24,975 nt of DNA from an uncultured Lachnospiraceae bacterium (GCA_910579085.1 CAJTRU010000010.1:41349-66323), one strand, 5' to 3'. Positions 6,843 to 14,843 are shown, counted from the stretch's first letter. A program made the numbers and translations. Notes: generated by a model not told the origin, from the sequence alone.

Positions 6843-7718
6843 TTATAGCGATTTGCGGTATACTCTTGGAGATATGCCGTATTTTTTTTTGAAAAGACGG
6901 TTAAAATATGAAAGATTGGCAAAGCCAGTTTCATATGATATTTCCAGGACAGGTTTATCTGTAGTAGAAAGAAGGGTACATGCAACAGAAAGCCTGTGGT
7001 CATTCAGGTATTCTGTAAAAGTACATCCCATATGTTTTTTAAAAAACTTCATAAAGTGTGATGTGCTGAAACCTGCTGCATTGGCGGCATCAGAAGGGGC
7101 GAGTGGTTCATTGTGGTGTATATAAATATAATAAAGTATTTCCTTTAATTTGGCAGCATGCCTGTTTACTGGTTTCTGTGAGCTGATATCAACAAGATTT
7201 GTAAAAACAAGTGAAAAAAACTGGAAGAGATAACCTTTAATTCCAAGTTCATATCCTGGGACTGGTGCAGAGCGCAGTTTGTCTATAGAGTCAATGCATG
7301 AGCGTAACTGGCTGTAAATATCCAGGGATTTATTAATATGTGCAGGAAATACAAAATTATTTTCAAAAAAGGGGTGTAACAGGCTGGCAGTACAGTAATC
7401 CTGTCCGTTTCCGTATAACAGTCCTGGCAGGAAAAGTATATTTTCATATTCCATGCAGTTATCATTGTACTGGCTTATGGAGTGGAGCTGTCCAGGAAGT
7501 ATAAGCATAATGTCACCTGCTGTTACTATATATTCCTGTAAGTCAATACAGATTTTGCCGCTGCCTTTTTTAATAATTATGAATTCTGTTTCTTTATGCC
7601 AGTGTGTATTTACCTGGGTAAAATCAAGTGGTATTGTACAAAGATATGTATTGTATGGAAAATTTACAGATACATGCGGTTTTTTCTCATGATAATATTC
7701 ATAATCAGGGTTACTCAT
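6843..7718 (-). CDS. AraC-family transcriptional regulator with N-terminal cupin sensor
   Basis: 291 aa. An N-terminal cupin-like ligand domain is visible at about residues 30-90 (NTHWHKETEFIIIKKGSG, then AGDIMLILPGQLHSI). The C-terminal ~100 residues hold the two AraC helix-turn-helix motifs (LAPSDAANAAGFSTSHFMKF and VLEISYETGFANLSYFNRLF) and the conserved KYGISPRVYR end. AAGGA lies about 9 nt before the ATG at 7718. Sensors of this type in Firmicutes usually detect sugars. It is divergent from glycogen phosphorylase, and candidate half-sites lie between them, so glgP and its own gene are the likely targets. The ligand is unknown. Confidence 0.9.
   Translation of the reverse strand: MSNPDYEYYHEKKPHVSVNFPYNTYLCTIPLDFTQVNTHWHKETEFIIIKKGSGKICIDLQEYIVTAGDIMLILPGQLHSISQYNDNCMEYENILFLPGLLYGNGQDYCTASLLHPFFENNFVFPAHINKSLDIYSQLRSCIDSIDKLRSAPVPGYELGIKGYLFQFFSLVFTNLVDISSQKPVNRHAAKLKEILYYIYIHHNEPLAPSDAANAAGFSTSHFMKFFKKHMGCTFTEYLNDHRLSVACTLLSTTDKPVLEISYETGFANLSYFNRLFKKKYGISPRVYRKSL
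6854..6890 (+). terminator. yajC terminator embedded in the 3' end of the antisense AraC gene
   Basis: TGCGGTATA (6854-6862) pairs with TATGCCGTA (6873-6881) as a 9-bp stem including two G-U pairs, followed by nine T residues (6882-6890). It is 21 nt past the yajC stop and lies within the AraC codons for the YGISPRVYR region, so the same DNA serves as coding sequence and opposite-strand terminator. Confidence 0.65.
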
Positions 7719-7750
7719 GGTTATATATCCTTTTTCTGGTAATTTGATAG

Positions 7751-7781
7751 TATTGTACCACTTTTAGCAACTATTGTGCAA
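7751..7781. promoter_or_regulatory. Candidate AraC-type operator: two direct half-sites
   Basis: TATTGTACCA (7751-7760) and TATTGTGCAA (7772-7781) match at 8 of 10 positions and are 21 bp apart start to start. Two helical turns is the usual spacing for AraC-family half-sites. The downstream half-site abuts the -35 position of the likely glgP promoter, the arrangement expected for an activator contacting RNA polymerase. Confidence 0.45.
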
Positions 7782-7809
7782 GATAAAAGTTATAAGATGC
7801 AATTATAAT
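7781..7809 (+). promoter_or_regulatory. Probable glgP promoter
   Basis: TATAAT is at 7804-7809. The hexamer 17 bp upstream (AGATAA, about 7781-7786) is far from consensus, which fits an activator-dependent promoter. The leader is about 70 nt. Confidence 0.4.
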
Positions 7810-7882
7810 ATGTACAGTTAGAAAACAAGCGTAAGAGTTAATAAGTGTACTGGGAAATTTTATTTTATTCAGGAGGTTTATT

Positions 7883-10135
7883 ATGGAAATGCAAAACAAA
7901 ATTGAGGGGTATTTAGGAAAGGGAGTAAAGGCAGCATCAAATGAGGAGATTTATTATGCACTTTTAAAACTTGTAAAGGATATGTGCAAGGATAAAGAGG
8001 CAAACAAGGGGTCTAAAAAAGTGTATTATATTTCTGCAGAATTTCTTATTGGAAAACTGCTTTCTAATAATTTAATCAATCTTGGCATTTTTGATGATGT
8101 AAAAAAATGCCTGGCTGAAAATGGCAAAGATTTAACAGAAATTGAAGAAACAGAGCCAGAACCTTCACTTGGCAATGGCGGTCTTGGAAGGCTTGCAGCA
8201 TGTTTTATGGACTCAATAGCAACACTTGGGCTGAATGGTGCAGGAATAGGCCTTAATTACCACTTTGGGCTGTTTAAACAGGTATTTGAATGTAATAAGC
8301 AGAAGGAAGTTAAAAATCCATGGATTGAAAAAGAGAGCTGGCTTGTAGATACAGGAATACATTTTCCAGTACAGTTTAAAGACTTTACTTTAAATTCAAC
8401 ATTGTATGATATTGATGTCCCTGGATATGGAAGCGGGGTAAACAAGCTTCATTTATTTGATATAGATACATTGGACGAGTCAATTGTAGGTGATGGCATA
8501 TCTTTTGATAAATCACAGATTTCCAAGAACCTTACACTTTTCCTTTATCCAGATGACAGTGACAAGGCAGGGGAACTTTTAAGGATTTACCAGCAGTATT
8601 TTATGGTAAGCAATGGTGCACAGTTAATTCTTAAGGAAATAGATGAAAATGGTTATGATGTAAAGAAGCTTTATGAACATGCTGTTATACAGATTAATGA
8701 TACACATCCTTCTATGGTAATACCAGAACTTATCCGTCTGTTACAGGAGCGTGGCATAGAGTTTGATGAAGCAGCAGATATTGTTAGCAAGACATGTGCA
8801 TATACTAACCATACAATCCTTGCAGAAGCACTTGAGAAATGGCCTGTTTCATATCTTGAAGAAGTTGTACCACAGCTTATGCCTATAATCAGGAAACTGG
8901 ATGAGAAGGTTAAGGCAAAATATTCTGATGCAAAAGTTGCAATTATAGATAATGAAAACCGTGTGCATATGGCACATATGGATATACATTATGGTTTCAG
9001 TGTAAATGGTGTGGCTGCACTCCATACTGATATACTTAAGCAGTCAGAGTTAAAGGCATTTTATGATATTTATCCTGAAAAGTTCAATAATAAAACAAAC
9101 GGAATTACATTCCGCCGCTGGCTTATGCACTGCAATACAGAACTTGCAGAATACATTACAAGCCTTATAGGGGATGGCTGGAAAAAGGATGCAAAAGAGC
9201 TGGAGAAACTTCTTGGATATAAGGAAGATACAGAAGTCCTTAAAAAGATGTTAGAGATAAAGGAAAATAATAAGAAACAGCTTAAAAAATACCTTAAAGA
9301 TACGCAGAATATAGATATTCCAGAGAAGTCAATATTTGATATACAGGTTAAGCGCCTGCATGAGTACAAGCGCCAGCAGTTAAATGCACTTTACCTTATC
9401 TATAAATACAAAGAAATCAAGTCAGGAAAGCTTCCAGAAACACCAATTACAATGGTATTTGGCGCAAAGGCAGCACCAGCATATACACTTGCTAAGGATA
9501 TTATACACCTTATCCTTTGTTTAGAGCAGATTATTGAAAATGACCCACAGGTTAATCCGTATTTAAAAGTGGTAATGGTTGAAAACTACAATGTAACAAA
9601 GGCAGCAAAACTTATCCCTGCATGTGATATTTCGGAGCAGATTTCACTTGCATCAAAAGAAGCAAGCGGAACTGGAAATATGAAATTTATGCTTAACGGG
9701 GCTGTTACACTTGGCACAATGGATGGTGCAAATGTTGAGATTAATGACCTTGTTGGCAAGGAGAATATTTATATATTTGGCAAGTCAAGTGATGAAGTTA
9801 TTAAACTTTATGACACAAATGGATATTCATCAAGGAAAATATATGAAGAAGATACACTTGTAAAAGAACTTGTTGACTTTATAATCAGCCCAGAATTAAT
9901 AATGGCTGGAGACCCTGCAAGCCTTGGACGCCTCTTTAAAGAGATTGTTAATAAGGACTGGTTTATGACATTGCTTGATATAAAAGAATATATTGCTGTG
10001 AAAGACAAAATGCTTGGTGATTACTCAGACAGAATGGGCTGGGCAAAGAAAATGCTTGTAAATACAGCAAAAGCAGGATATTTCTCATCAGACAGAACCA
10101 TAGAAGAGTATAATAATGATATCTGGAAGTTGTAG
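7883..10135 (+). CDS. glgP: Glycogen/alpha-glucan phosphorylase
   Basis: 750 aa. It releases glucose 1-phosphate from alpha-1,4-glucans using phosphate and PLP, in the cytosol. Family motifs are seen in order: YYISAEFLIGKLL (about 48), PSLGNGGLGRLAACFMDS (about 93), GIGLNYHFGLFKQ, VIQINDTHPSMVIPELIRLL, FNNKTNGITFRRWL, VKRLHEYKRQQLNALYLI and EASGTGNMKFMLNGA, whose Lys (about K601) binds PLP. AGGAGG is 7 nt before the ATG. It is somewhat shorter than the enterobacterial enzyme but all catalytic blocks are present. It stands alone, with no other glycogen genes in view, divergent from an AraC regulator. Maltodextrin phosphorylase is an alternative substrate assignment. Confidence 0.95.
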   Translation: MEMQNKIEGYLGKGVKAASNEEIYYALLKLVKDMCKDKEANKGSKKVYYISAEFLIGKLLSNNLINLGIFDDVKKCLAENGKDLTEIEETEPEPSLGNGGLGRLAACFMDSIATLGLNGAGIGLNYHFGLFKQVFECNKQKEVKNPWIEKESWLVDTGIHFPVQFKDFTLNSTLYDIDVPGYGSGVNKLHLFDIDTLDESIVGDGISFDKSQISKNLTLFLYPDDSDKAGELLRIYQQYFMVSNGAQLILKEIDENGYDVKKLYEHAVIQINDTHPSMVIPELIRLLQERGIEFDEAADIVSKTCAYTNHTILAEALEKWPVSYLEEVVPQLMPIIRKLDEKVKAKYSDAKVAIIDNENRVHMAHMDIHYGFSVNGVAALHTDILKQSELKAFYDIYPEKFNNKTNGITFRRWLMHCNTELAEYITSLIGDGWKKDAKELEKLLGYKEDTEVLKKMLEIKENNKKQLKKYLKDTQNIDIPEKSIFDIQVKRLHEYKRQQLNALYLIYKYKEIKSGKLPETPITMVFGAKAAPAYTLAKDIIHLILCLEQIIENDPQVNPYLKVVMVENYNVTKAAKLIPACDISEQISLASKEASGTGNMKFMLNGAVTLGTMDGANVEINDLVGKENIYIFGKSSDEVIKLYDTNGYSSRKIYEEDTLVKELVDFIISPELIMAGDPASLGRLFKEIVNKDWFMTLLDIKEYIAVKDKMLGDYSDRMGWAKKMLVNTAKAGYFSSDRTIEEYNNDIWKL

Positions 10136-10156
10136 GCTTTTGGGTTTTGTAAGTAT

Positions 10157-10389
10157 TCCGCTAAGGTACAATGTTATTAAGTTAGGGAGATTTGTTTAAA
10201 AATAGTATAATTACTAAAATTGCAGAATGGGCTGGCAAATCCAGAATGTTTCTTAGATGGCATATTTGGAATTTGCCAGCCATTCTGCTTTTTGGTAATT
10301 TATAAAAATATTTTCTATTCTGAAGCAAAGACCAAAAAACAAGTATTGTTACGTCCGTTTACCATACACAGGATAACTGGGAATTATCC
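10157..10389. repeat. Palindromic repeat family, diverged copy C
   Basis: The right end GGATAACTGGGAATTATCC (10371-10389) carries the family terminus with one change. An inner block, CAATGTTATTAAGTTAGG (10169-10186), matches the CAATGTTATTTAGTTAAG block of copy B. The middle is a long hairpin with ~33-nt imperfect arms: CAGAATGG.CTGGCAAAT (10223-10240) against ATTTGCCAGCCATTCTG (10271-10287). The left terminus is not recognisable; it may have been lost near the end of glgP. The hairpin may also end glgP transcription, though it lacks a T run. Nothing else is seen in 10136-10449. Confidence 0.5.
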
Positions 10390-10449
10390 TGCATACAGTT
10401 TATTGTAAAGGAATTTATGAAGCAGACGTGCAAGTATTGCGGAAATAGG

Positions 10450-10478
10450 TTGTTTTCTAGCTAGGATTTGTATATAAT
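10450..10478 (+). promoter_or_regulatory. Promoter of the toxin-antitoxin operon
   Basis: TTGTTT (10450-10455), a 17-bp spacer and TATAAT (10473-10478), 27 nt before the antitoxin ATG. Phd-Doc operons are normally autorepressed, but no clear operator palindrome was identified here. Confidence 0.55.
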
Positions 10479-10504
10479 ATAAGTGAAAGTGGGGTGTATA
10501 TAAA

Positions 10505-10747
10505 ATGACAATAGATACAAACACAATGATTTCAATTACAGAGGCAAATCAGAATTTTTCAAAAGTAGCCAAAGTAGTTGATGAACATGGAACAGCGGTT
10601 ATTTTGAAAAATAATGTACCCAGATATCTAGTCATTGATTTCAGTAAAGCAGAAAAAGAAAAAGTTGCAAGTAATGAAGATGTATTTGCAATATCTGAAC
10701 GGTTAATTAGACAGAATATGGAAGCATATGAGGTTCTTGCAAAATGA
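10505..10747 (+). CDS. Type II antitoxin, Phd/YefM family
   Basis: 80 aa. The N-terminal half has the Phd/YefM DNA-binding pattern (ISITEANQNFSKVAKVVDEHG, then AVILKNNVPRYLVIDF). The C-terminal half is charged and helical, as expected for the part that binds and blocks the toxin. GGGGTG is 8-9 nt before the ATG. The stop overlaps the toxin ATG by ATGA, giving tight coupling. Expected to repress its own promoter and neutralise the Doc protein. Confidence 0.88.
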   Translation: MTIDTNTMISITEANQNFSKVAKVVDEHGTAVILKNNVPRYLVIDFSKAEKEKVASNEDVFAISERLIRQNMEAYEVLAK

Positions 10748-11121
10748 TTATTTTAAGCAAAGAACAGGTGCTAAAACTTCATGCAAGTTTAATAAAAGCC
10801 ACTGGAGGAAGTGACGGTATCCGTGATGAAGGAATGTTGGATTTGGCGTTAAATAATCCATTTCAACCGTTTGGAGGAAAAGAGCTTTATCCAAGTATTC
10901 AGGCAAAGGCGGCACGGCTTTGTTACGGATTGGTAAAAAATCATGCAATGATAGACGGAAACAAAAGACTTGGTACGCATGTTATGTTAGTTTTTCTTAC
11001 ATTAAATGGATATGAATTGTATTACAGCCAAAAGGAGTTAAGTGATGTAATTCTTGCACTGGCATCTGGTAATATTGGCGAAAAGGAAATCTTACAATGG
11101 ATTATTGAACATCAACAATAA
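10744..11121 (+). CDS. doc: Doc-type toxin (Fic/Doc fold, death-on-curing family)
   Basis: 125 aa, typical Doc length. The family's RDEGMLDLALNNPFQPFGG segment is at about 27-45. The Fic-type active-site motif HAMIDGNKR is at 67-75, with the usual Phe at its third position replaced by Met. His, Asp, Asn and Arg needed for catalysis are kept. Doc proteins phosphorylate elongation factor Tu and halt translation; the target is inferred from the family. It is coupled to the Phd gene upstream. No sign of frameshift, so the pair looks intact. Confidence 0.9.
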   Translation: MIILSKEQVLKLHASLIKATGGSDGIRDEGMLDLALNNPFQPFGGKELYPSIQAKAARLCYGLVKNHAMIDGNKRLGTHVMLVFLTLNGYELYYSQKELSDVILALASGNIGEKEILQWIIEHQQ

Positions 11122-11193
11122 GTATCTGGTGTTTAAGAGCGGAATATACCAAAAAATTGTCAAATCAGAATTGGGAGCTGTGGGAGAATAATT

Positions 11194-11685
11194 ATGGTTA
11201 ATTTGAAGAAAATAAATCATGGTAATTGGATGGAATGCATTGGACTTGATGTACATGATTGGCAAAAACAATTTGTAAATCCGAACATTTTTAGCTTGGC
11301 GGAGGCATATGTACATTCAGATGCAAATAAAGAGGATGCAGAAGAATATTACAGATGTATTCCATTTGCAATATATTGTAATGACAAAATGGCAGGATTT
11401 ACTCTTATAACATATGAAAAAGAATGTGGGTTTGATGATACTCCTGGATATGAGATTTACAGATTAATGATTGCAAAAGATTATCAGGGAAAAGGTATTG
11501 GAAAAGAAACGATAAAAAGAATTATTGAATACATAAAGACATTTCCATATGGAAATGCTGGGTATATATATGCGTCCTGGCATCCAGAAAATACAGTATC
11601 GGAGCGGTTATGCCTGGGCAGTGGATTTGAAGTTGTTGGAAAAGATGAGGAGGATGGGGCGGTAATATCAAGATTGAAAATATAA
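11194..11685 (+). CDS. GNAT-family N-acetyltransferase, similar to spermine/spermidine acetyltransferases
   Basis: 163 aa. The N-terminus NHGNWMECIGLDVHDWQKQF followed by VNPNIFSLAEAY is characteristic of the BltD-like polyamine acetyltransferase group. The acetyl-CoA loop is YRLMIAKDYQGKGIGKETIKR at about 90-110. The C-terminal ASWHPENTVSERLCLGSGFE closes the GNAT fold. GGGAG precedes the ATG by about 9 nt. It starts 72 nt after the Doc stop and could be read through from the toxin-antitoxin promoter. The polyamine substrate is inferred from resemblance; other small amines are possible. Confidence 0.82.
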   Translation: MVNLKKINHGNWMECIGLDVHDWQKQFVNPNIFSLAEAYVHSDANKEDAEEYYRCIPFAIYCNDKMAGFTLITYEKECGFDDTPGYEIYRLMIAKDYQGKGIGKETIKRIIEYIKTFPYGNAGYIYASWHPENTVSERLCLGSGFEVVGKDEEDGAVISRLKI

Positions 11686-11709
11686 TTAGTTAACATTAAA
11701 TTCCTGTTT

Positions 11710-11928
11710 TTAGAATGGCAGCCAGCTAAAAAGCAAATAACTACCGCTGCATAGGACGGCACACGAAGCCATGAAACCAGGAAAAGACTTCTTCTTTCCA
11801 TGTATAAAATATTGTATTTTTCCAGCTGGTTTATTATGGACAGGCAGCCATATCCAAATATTATTTTGTATTACTAATACAATACCACAATCACACTTAG
11901 GCAACAAGTGTGTTGTGGTTTCTGCCAA
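11710..11928 (-). other. Unresolved 72-codon open frame, doubtful gene
   Basis: The frame begins inside the 11884-11919 hairpin and reads ~72 residues with several Cys and Trp and no recognised domain. No ribosome binding site is seen before its ATG. A comparable frame exists on the other strand. It may be non-coding or part of a dispersed repeat whose DNA happens to be open. Included because 11686-12139 otherwise has no intact gene. Confidence 0.15.
11884..11919. repeat. Strong intergenic hairpin
   Basis: ACCACAA-T-CACACTT (11884-11898) pairs with AAGTGTGTTGTGGT (11906-11919), 14 bp with one bulged base and a 7-nt loop. It lacks a good T run on either side, so it is not a classic terminator. 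It lies 200 nt past the acetyltransferase and about 28 nt past the end of the remnant at 11947. Confidence 0.6.
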
Positions 11929-11946
11929 TGTTTCTTGTTTTAAAAA

Positions 11947-12141
11947 CTATCTGTTTTCATAGATTAACTCAACAATTCCATTATAATTCCGTGTATGAAC
12001 CAATGATAGTTTCTGCTCATTTGGGAACTCTCCAAAAAGCCTGATACCTTATACTCCTTTCATTACCTGCCAATTCTGGAATAAGTCTTTGGCTCTAAAG
12101 CTATTATAATTCCAGGTGGAAAATACATACTCCAATTTTCT
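11947..12141 (-). pseudogene. Decayed gene fragment downstream of the PHP gene
   Basis: A minus-strand frame without a start continues out of the PHP gene end in another phase. It reads as protein-like sequence (EYVFSTWNYNSFRAKDLFQN, then WQVMKGV), meets an in-frame TAA at 12049-12051, and resumes in the same frame as GIRLFGEFPNEQKLSLVHTR followed by NYNGIVELIYENR before TAG at 11947-11949. Protein-like text on both sides of a single nonsense codon suggests a degraded gene rather than chance. I do not recognise the family. Confidence 0.35.
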
Positions 12142-12997
12142 ACAGGGGATAGTTGCACGCTTCTGCAAGTTTCTCAAGATACCTGTATGGCACAGCAAGG
12201 TTTCCCCTGCCACTTCCGATATCTATTGCTGGTTTGTTGCTGCCGTGGAAGTCTGAACCGCCGCTTGGCAGCAGGTTATATTTTTTAGCAAGTTTTTTTG
12301 CATATGCTCTGTCTGCTTCTGTGTGGTTTGAGTATAGAACTTCAATCCCCATAAGACCTGAAAGTGCAAGCCTTCTTATTAATTTTTCAAGTTCTGATTC
12401 TTTTAGCTTGTAGTGAAGGGGATGTGCAAGTATAGGGACGCCTCCTGCATTTCTTATTAGTTCTATGCCTTCTTCTGGTTCTATATATTTGCGTGGCACA
12501 TAGTAAGGTGTGGTTGTGTCAAGGTATTTTTTAAATGCTTCAGCAGGTGTCTGGACTATCTTATTATCAACAAGGAAACGTGCGAAGTGGGCTCTTGTTA
12601 TAACAGTGTCTGGGTTGCCCTCCATAAGTGCTTCAATTGAAATTGGAATTCCTGCTTTTTGCAGGTTTGAAACCATTTCCATATTACGGTCATCTCGCCT
12701 CTTTATTATTATCCTGGCAGCACTTTTAAATGAAGTATTTTTATGGTTTATAAAAAGTCCTACAATATGTATGTCCCTGTCTTTGTATGCAACAGACAGT
12801 TCAGTACCAGGTATAAATTTTAATGGCGCATTTTGTTCTTTTACTGCATTGATGGCATCTTCTATGCCAGATACAGTATCATGGTCAGTAAGTGCAAATG
12901 CAGCAAGCCCTTTTTGTACAGCTTTACCAACAAGCACAGAGGGAGGGCATGTCCCGTCAGAATAGTTTGAGTGTGTGTGTAAATCAATATATTTCAT
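12140..12997 (-). CDS. PHP-domain phosphoesterase (TrpH/YciV type, nucleoside 3',5'-bisphosphate phosphatase-like)
   Basis: 285 aa from the chosen start. Metal-binding PHP motifs are present in order: DLHTHSNYSDGT (residue 4 on), ALTDHDTVSGI (about 36), GTELSV, HIVGLFIN, ITRAHFARFL, ILAHPLHY and GGSDFHGSNKP near the end. This set defines stand-alone PHP phosphatases of the YciV/TrpH type, which hydrolyse nucleoside 3',5'-bisphosphates or short oligonucleotides. An ATG 27 nt upstream (13024) has no ribosome binding site; GGAGG lies between the two ATGs, so the start MKYIDLHTHS at 12997 is preferred, though its spacing is long (13 nt). Monocistronic, divergent from the TIGR04086 gene. Confidence 0.85.
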   Translation of the reverse strand: MKYIDLHTHSNYSDGTCPPSVLVGKAVQKGLAAFALTDHDTVSGIEDAINAVKEQNAPLKFIPGTELSVAYKDRDIHIVGLFINHKNTSFKSAARIIIKRRDDRNMEMVSNLQKAGIPISIEALMEGNPDTVITRAHFARFLVDNKIVQTPAEAFKKYLDTTTPYYVPRKYIEPEEGIELIRNAGGVPILAHPLHYKLKESELEKLIRRLALSGLMGIEVLYSNHTEADRAYAKKLAKKYNLLPSGGSDFHGSNKPAIDIGSGRGNLAVPYRYLEKLAEACNYPL

Positions 12998-13042
12998 AAT
13001 ATTTATATTTCCTCCGTTTTGCATTTTATAAAATTAATAAAC

Positions 13043-13051
13043 ATTATACCA
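13043..13051 (-). promoter_or_regulatory. Extended -10 promoter of the PHP gene
   Basis: On the minus strand the sequence reads TGGTATAAT, an extended -10 element with no good -35. It lies 46 nt upstream of the preferred start codon. Confidence 0.5.
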
Positions 13052-13120
13052 TAACAGGTATATTTTGTGGCTGAAAGGTATAAATATGAGTAATAAGAAT
13101 TATTAGGAGATATTTTCAAT

Positions 13121-13483
13121 ATGGAGAAGAAAAATATCCTAAATTACGCTATAATATTAGCTGGTATGTTTATTGCCAGTGCAGCAATGCTTGCGGCAAT
13201 GTCAGCAGTTATATGGAAAACAGGTGCGGGAGCAGGAGCTGTCAGCGGATGTGTTATTATTGTGTACATATTATCAAATTTTATTGGCGGTTTTGTGGCA
13301 GGAAAGAAAGCAGGCAAGCATAAATTCCTGTGGGGAATAGCTGTAAGTGTTGTGTACTTTGCAGTTATATTTGTTGCAGGAATATGGTTTATGGGAAATG
13401 AGCCTGTGCCAAGGCCAGAGGTTATAACAGGGGCTATGGTTTGTATAATTTCGGGCATGTTTGGAGGGATGATTGCGCCTTGA
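13121..13483 (+). CDS. TIGR04086 family membrane protein
   Basis: 120 aa with four predicted membrane helices (about 8-30, 37-60, 68-90, 98-120) and a short basic loop AGKKAGKHK between helices 2 and 3. Length, helix count and Gly-rich helices fit the TIGR04086/YrzE-like family. The family has no established activity. In Clostridia it is commonly near yajC, the SCIFF peptide/maturase genes and secDF; here it keeps a place between yajC and secDF but no SCIFF gene is seen. TTAGGAG is about 11 nt before the ATG. Confidence 0.75.
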   Translation: MEKKNILNYAIILAGMFIASAAMLAAMSAVIWKTGAGAGAVSGCVIIVYILSNFIGGFVAGKKAGKHKFLWGIAVSVVYFAVIFVAGIWFMGNEPVPRPEVITGAMVCIISGMFGGMIAP

Positions 13484-13620
13484 CAAAACAGTAACAAAAA
13501 TTGACATAATTGTAATATATTTTTAAAACAAAAGTAAAAGATATATGTTAAGATAGTTAAAATATCGCAGAAATTTGGGAATAATTAAAATGCTGATAAA
13601 AAAATTGGAGGGAACATCAA

Positions 13621-14589
13621 ATGGACAATAGGGGAAAGCACTTTAAAGATGAGAGTGGTATTTTTGAAAGGGAGTCGTACCGGGTTAGAAGTATCATGAA
13701 CCAGAGGAGAAGACGCAATGAAATGAAAACAAGGGTAATACTTTTTGGAACAGGGATTGTACTTGTGGCTGTCCTGACGGTGCTTGCTTTTAAGCTTGCT
13801 GGATTAAATGGCGTAAGTGATAAACAGGATAATGTTTCGGCAGCAGGAAGTTCTTCTTCAAATGAGGGAAAAGAAACAGAAAACAAGCAGAAAAAGAAAA
13901 ATGACAACAAAGAAAAAGACAAAGAAGAACCAGCAAAGCCAGTTACAGCAACAGGCCAGAAAAGATGGCTCCGTGACGGGCTTGACCCTGACAAGCCAAT
14001 GGTTGCGCTGACATTTGATGACGGGCCTTATACTCCTGTGACAAGTAAAATTTTAAAAGTTCTTAAAAAGTATGATGCAAGGGCTACATTTTTTGTTGTT
14101 GGAAACCGTGTCCCACAATATAAAGATATGGTAAAGCAGGCATATGAGCAGGGAAATGAAATTGCAACACACACATATAACCATGCAAATCTTACAAAGC
14201 TCAGTAAGAAAGGTATTAAATCTGAACTTGATAAAAGCAAAGAGGCTATAAAGGATGTTATTGGATGTGGTTTTTCAGCTTTAAGGCCACCAGGAGGCAA
14301 TATTAATGACAAAATGAGAAGTGTTATAAAAGTCCCAATGATTTATTGGAATGTTGACACGGAGGACTGGAAGAGCAGGAATTCAAAATCCGTTTTAAAT
14401 GAGTGCAAAGTAATCCAGGATGGTGATATTGTACTTATGCATGATTTATATACTTCAACAGCAGATGCTGTTAAAAAACTTGTGCCAAGGCTTGTTAAGG
14501 AAGGATACCAGCTTGTAACAGTTGATGAGCTGTTCCATTATAAAGGCATTAATGCTGAAGGCGGGAAGGTTTATATGAGTGGAAGATAG
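13621..14589 (+). CDS. Membrane-anchored polysaccharide deacetylase (NodB domain)
   Basis: 322 aa. A basic N-terminus (RRRRNEMKTR) precedes one membrane anchor at about 38-58. A Lys/Glu-rich linker (about 75-105) probably spans the wall. The NodB domain occupies about 125-310, with motif 1 TFDDGP (131-136), motif 2 HTYNH with metal ligands H184 and H188, motif 3 RPPGG (222-226), motif 4 DTEDW and motif 5 LMHD with H274. All catalytic residues are present. Likely removes N-acetyl groups from peptidoglycan or another wall glycan outside the membrane. GGAGGG is 7-8 nt before the ATG. It ends at its own terminator. Confidence 0.9.
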   Translation: MDNRGKHFKDESGIFERESYRVRSIMNQRRRRNEMKTRVILFGTGIVLVAVLTVLAFKLAGLNGVSDKQDNVSAAGSSSSNEGKETENKQKKKNDNKEKDKEEPAKPVTATGQKRWLRDGLDPDKPMVALTFDDGPYTPVTSKILKVLKKYDARATFFVVGNRVPQYKDMVKQAYEQGNEIATHTYNHANLTKLSKKGIKSELDKSKEAIKDVIGCGFSALRPPGGNINDKMRSVIKVPMIYWNVDTEDWKSRNSKSVLNECKVIQDGDIVLMHDLYTSTADAVKKLVPRLVKEGYQLVTVDELFHYKGINAEGGKVYMSGR

Positions 14590-14611
14590 TTTCATGAATA
14601 TGTTTTTATTT

Positions 14612-14653
14612 ATAGCACCTCTTCTGTAGGTAAACAGCAGGGGTGTTATTTTT
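14612..14653 (+). terminator. Intrinsic terminator after the deacetylase
   Basis: ATAGCACCTCT (14612-14622) pairs with AGGGGTGTTAT (14639-14649), 11 bp with two G-U pairs, followed by TTTT. It lies 23 nt after the stop. Confidence 0.8.
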
Positions 14654-14726
14654 GTATTGCCAGAATAAAGAGGTATATGTATAAGTTTAAATGGATAAAA
14701 TTACATTGAATATGCCGGTGTTATGC

Positions 14727-14756
14727 TTGCAAACCACTTGACAACTATGTTATAAT
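14727..14756 (+). promoter_or_regulatory. Probable secDF promoter
   Basis: TTGCAA (14727-14732), an 18-bp spacer and TATAAT (14751-14756). The leader to the ATG is about 80 nt. A TTGACA closer in (14738) is only 7 bp from the -10 and cannot be its partner. Confidence 0.5.
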
Positions 14757-14843
14757 GATTTTTAATGTGGCTTACAGCATGGTTTACAGTATGATTATAA
14801 AGATAGTCACAAAAGAAGTTTAGTAAAGAAGGAGATATGTAGC

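Noticed and set aside
13484..13620. Search for a SCIFF Cys-rich peptide gene between the TIGR04086 and deacetylase genes
   Set aside because: No frame with the six-Cys pattern exists here or in the other gaps between yajC and secDF.
14738..14756. TTGACA close to TATAAT upstream of secDF (a similar pair lies at 5331-5352 before tgt)
   Set aside because: The spacers are only 7 and 10 bp, too short for a housekeeping promoter; for secDF a TTGCAA at 14727 has a workable 18-bp spacing.
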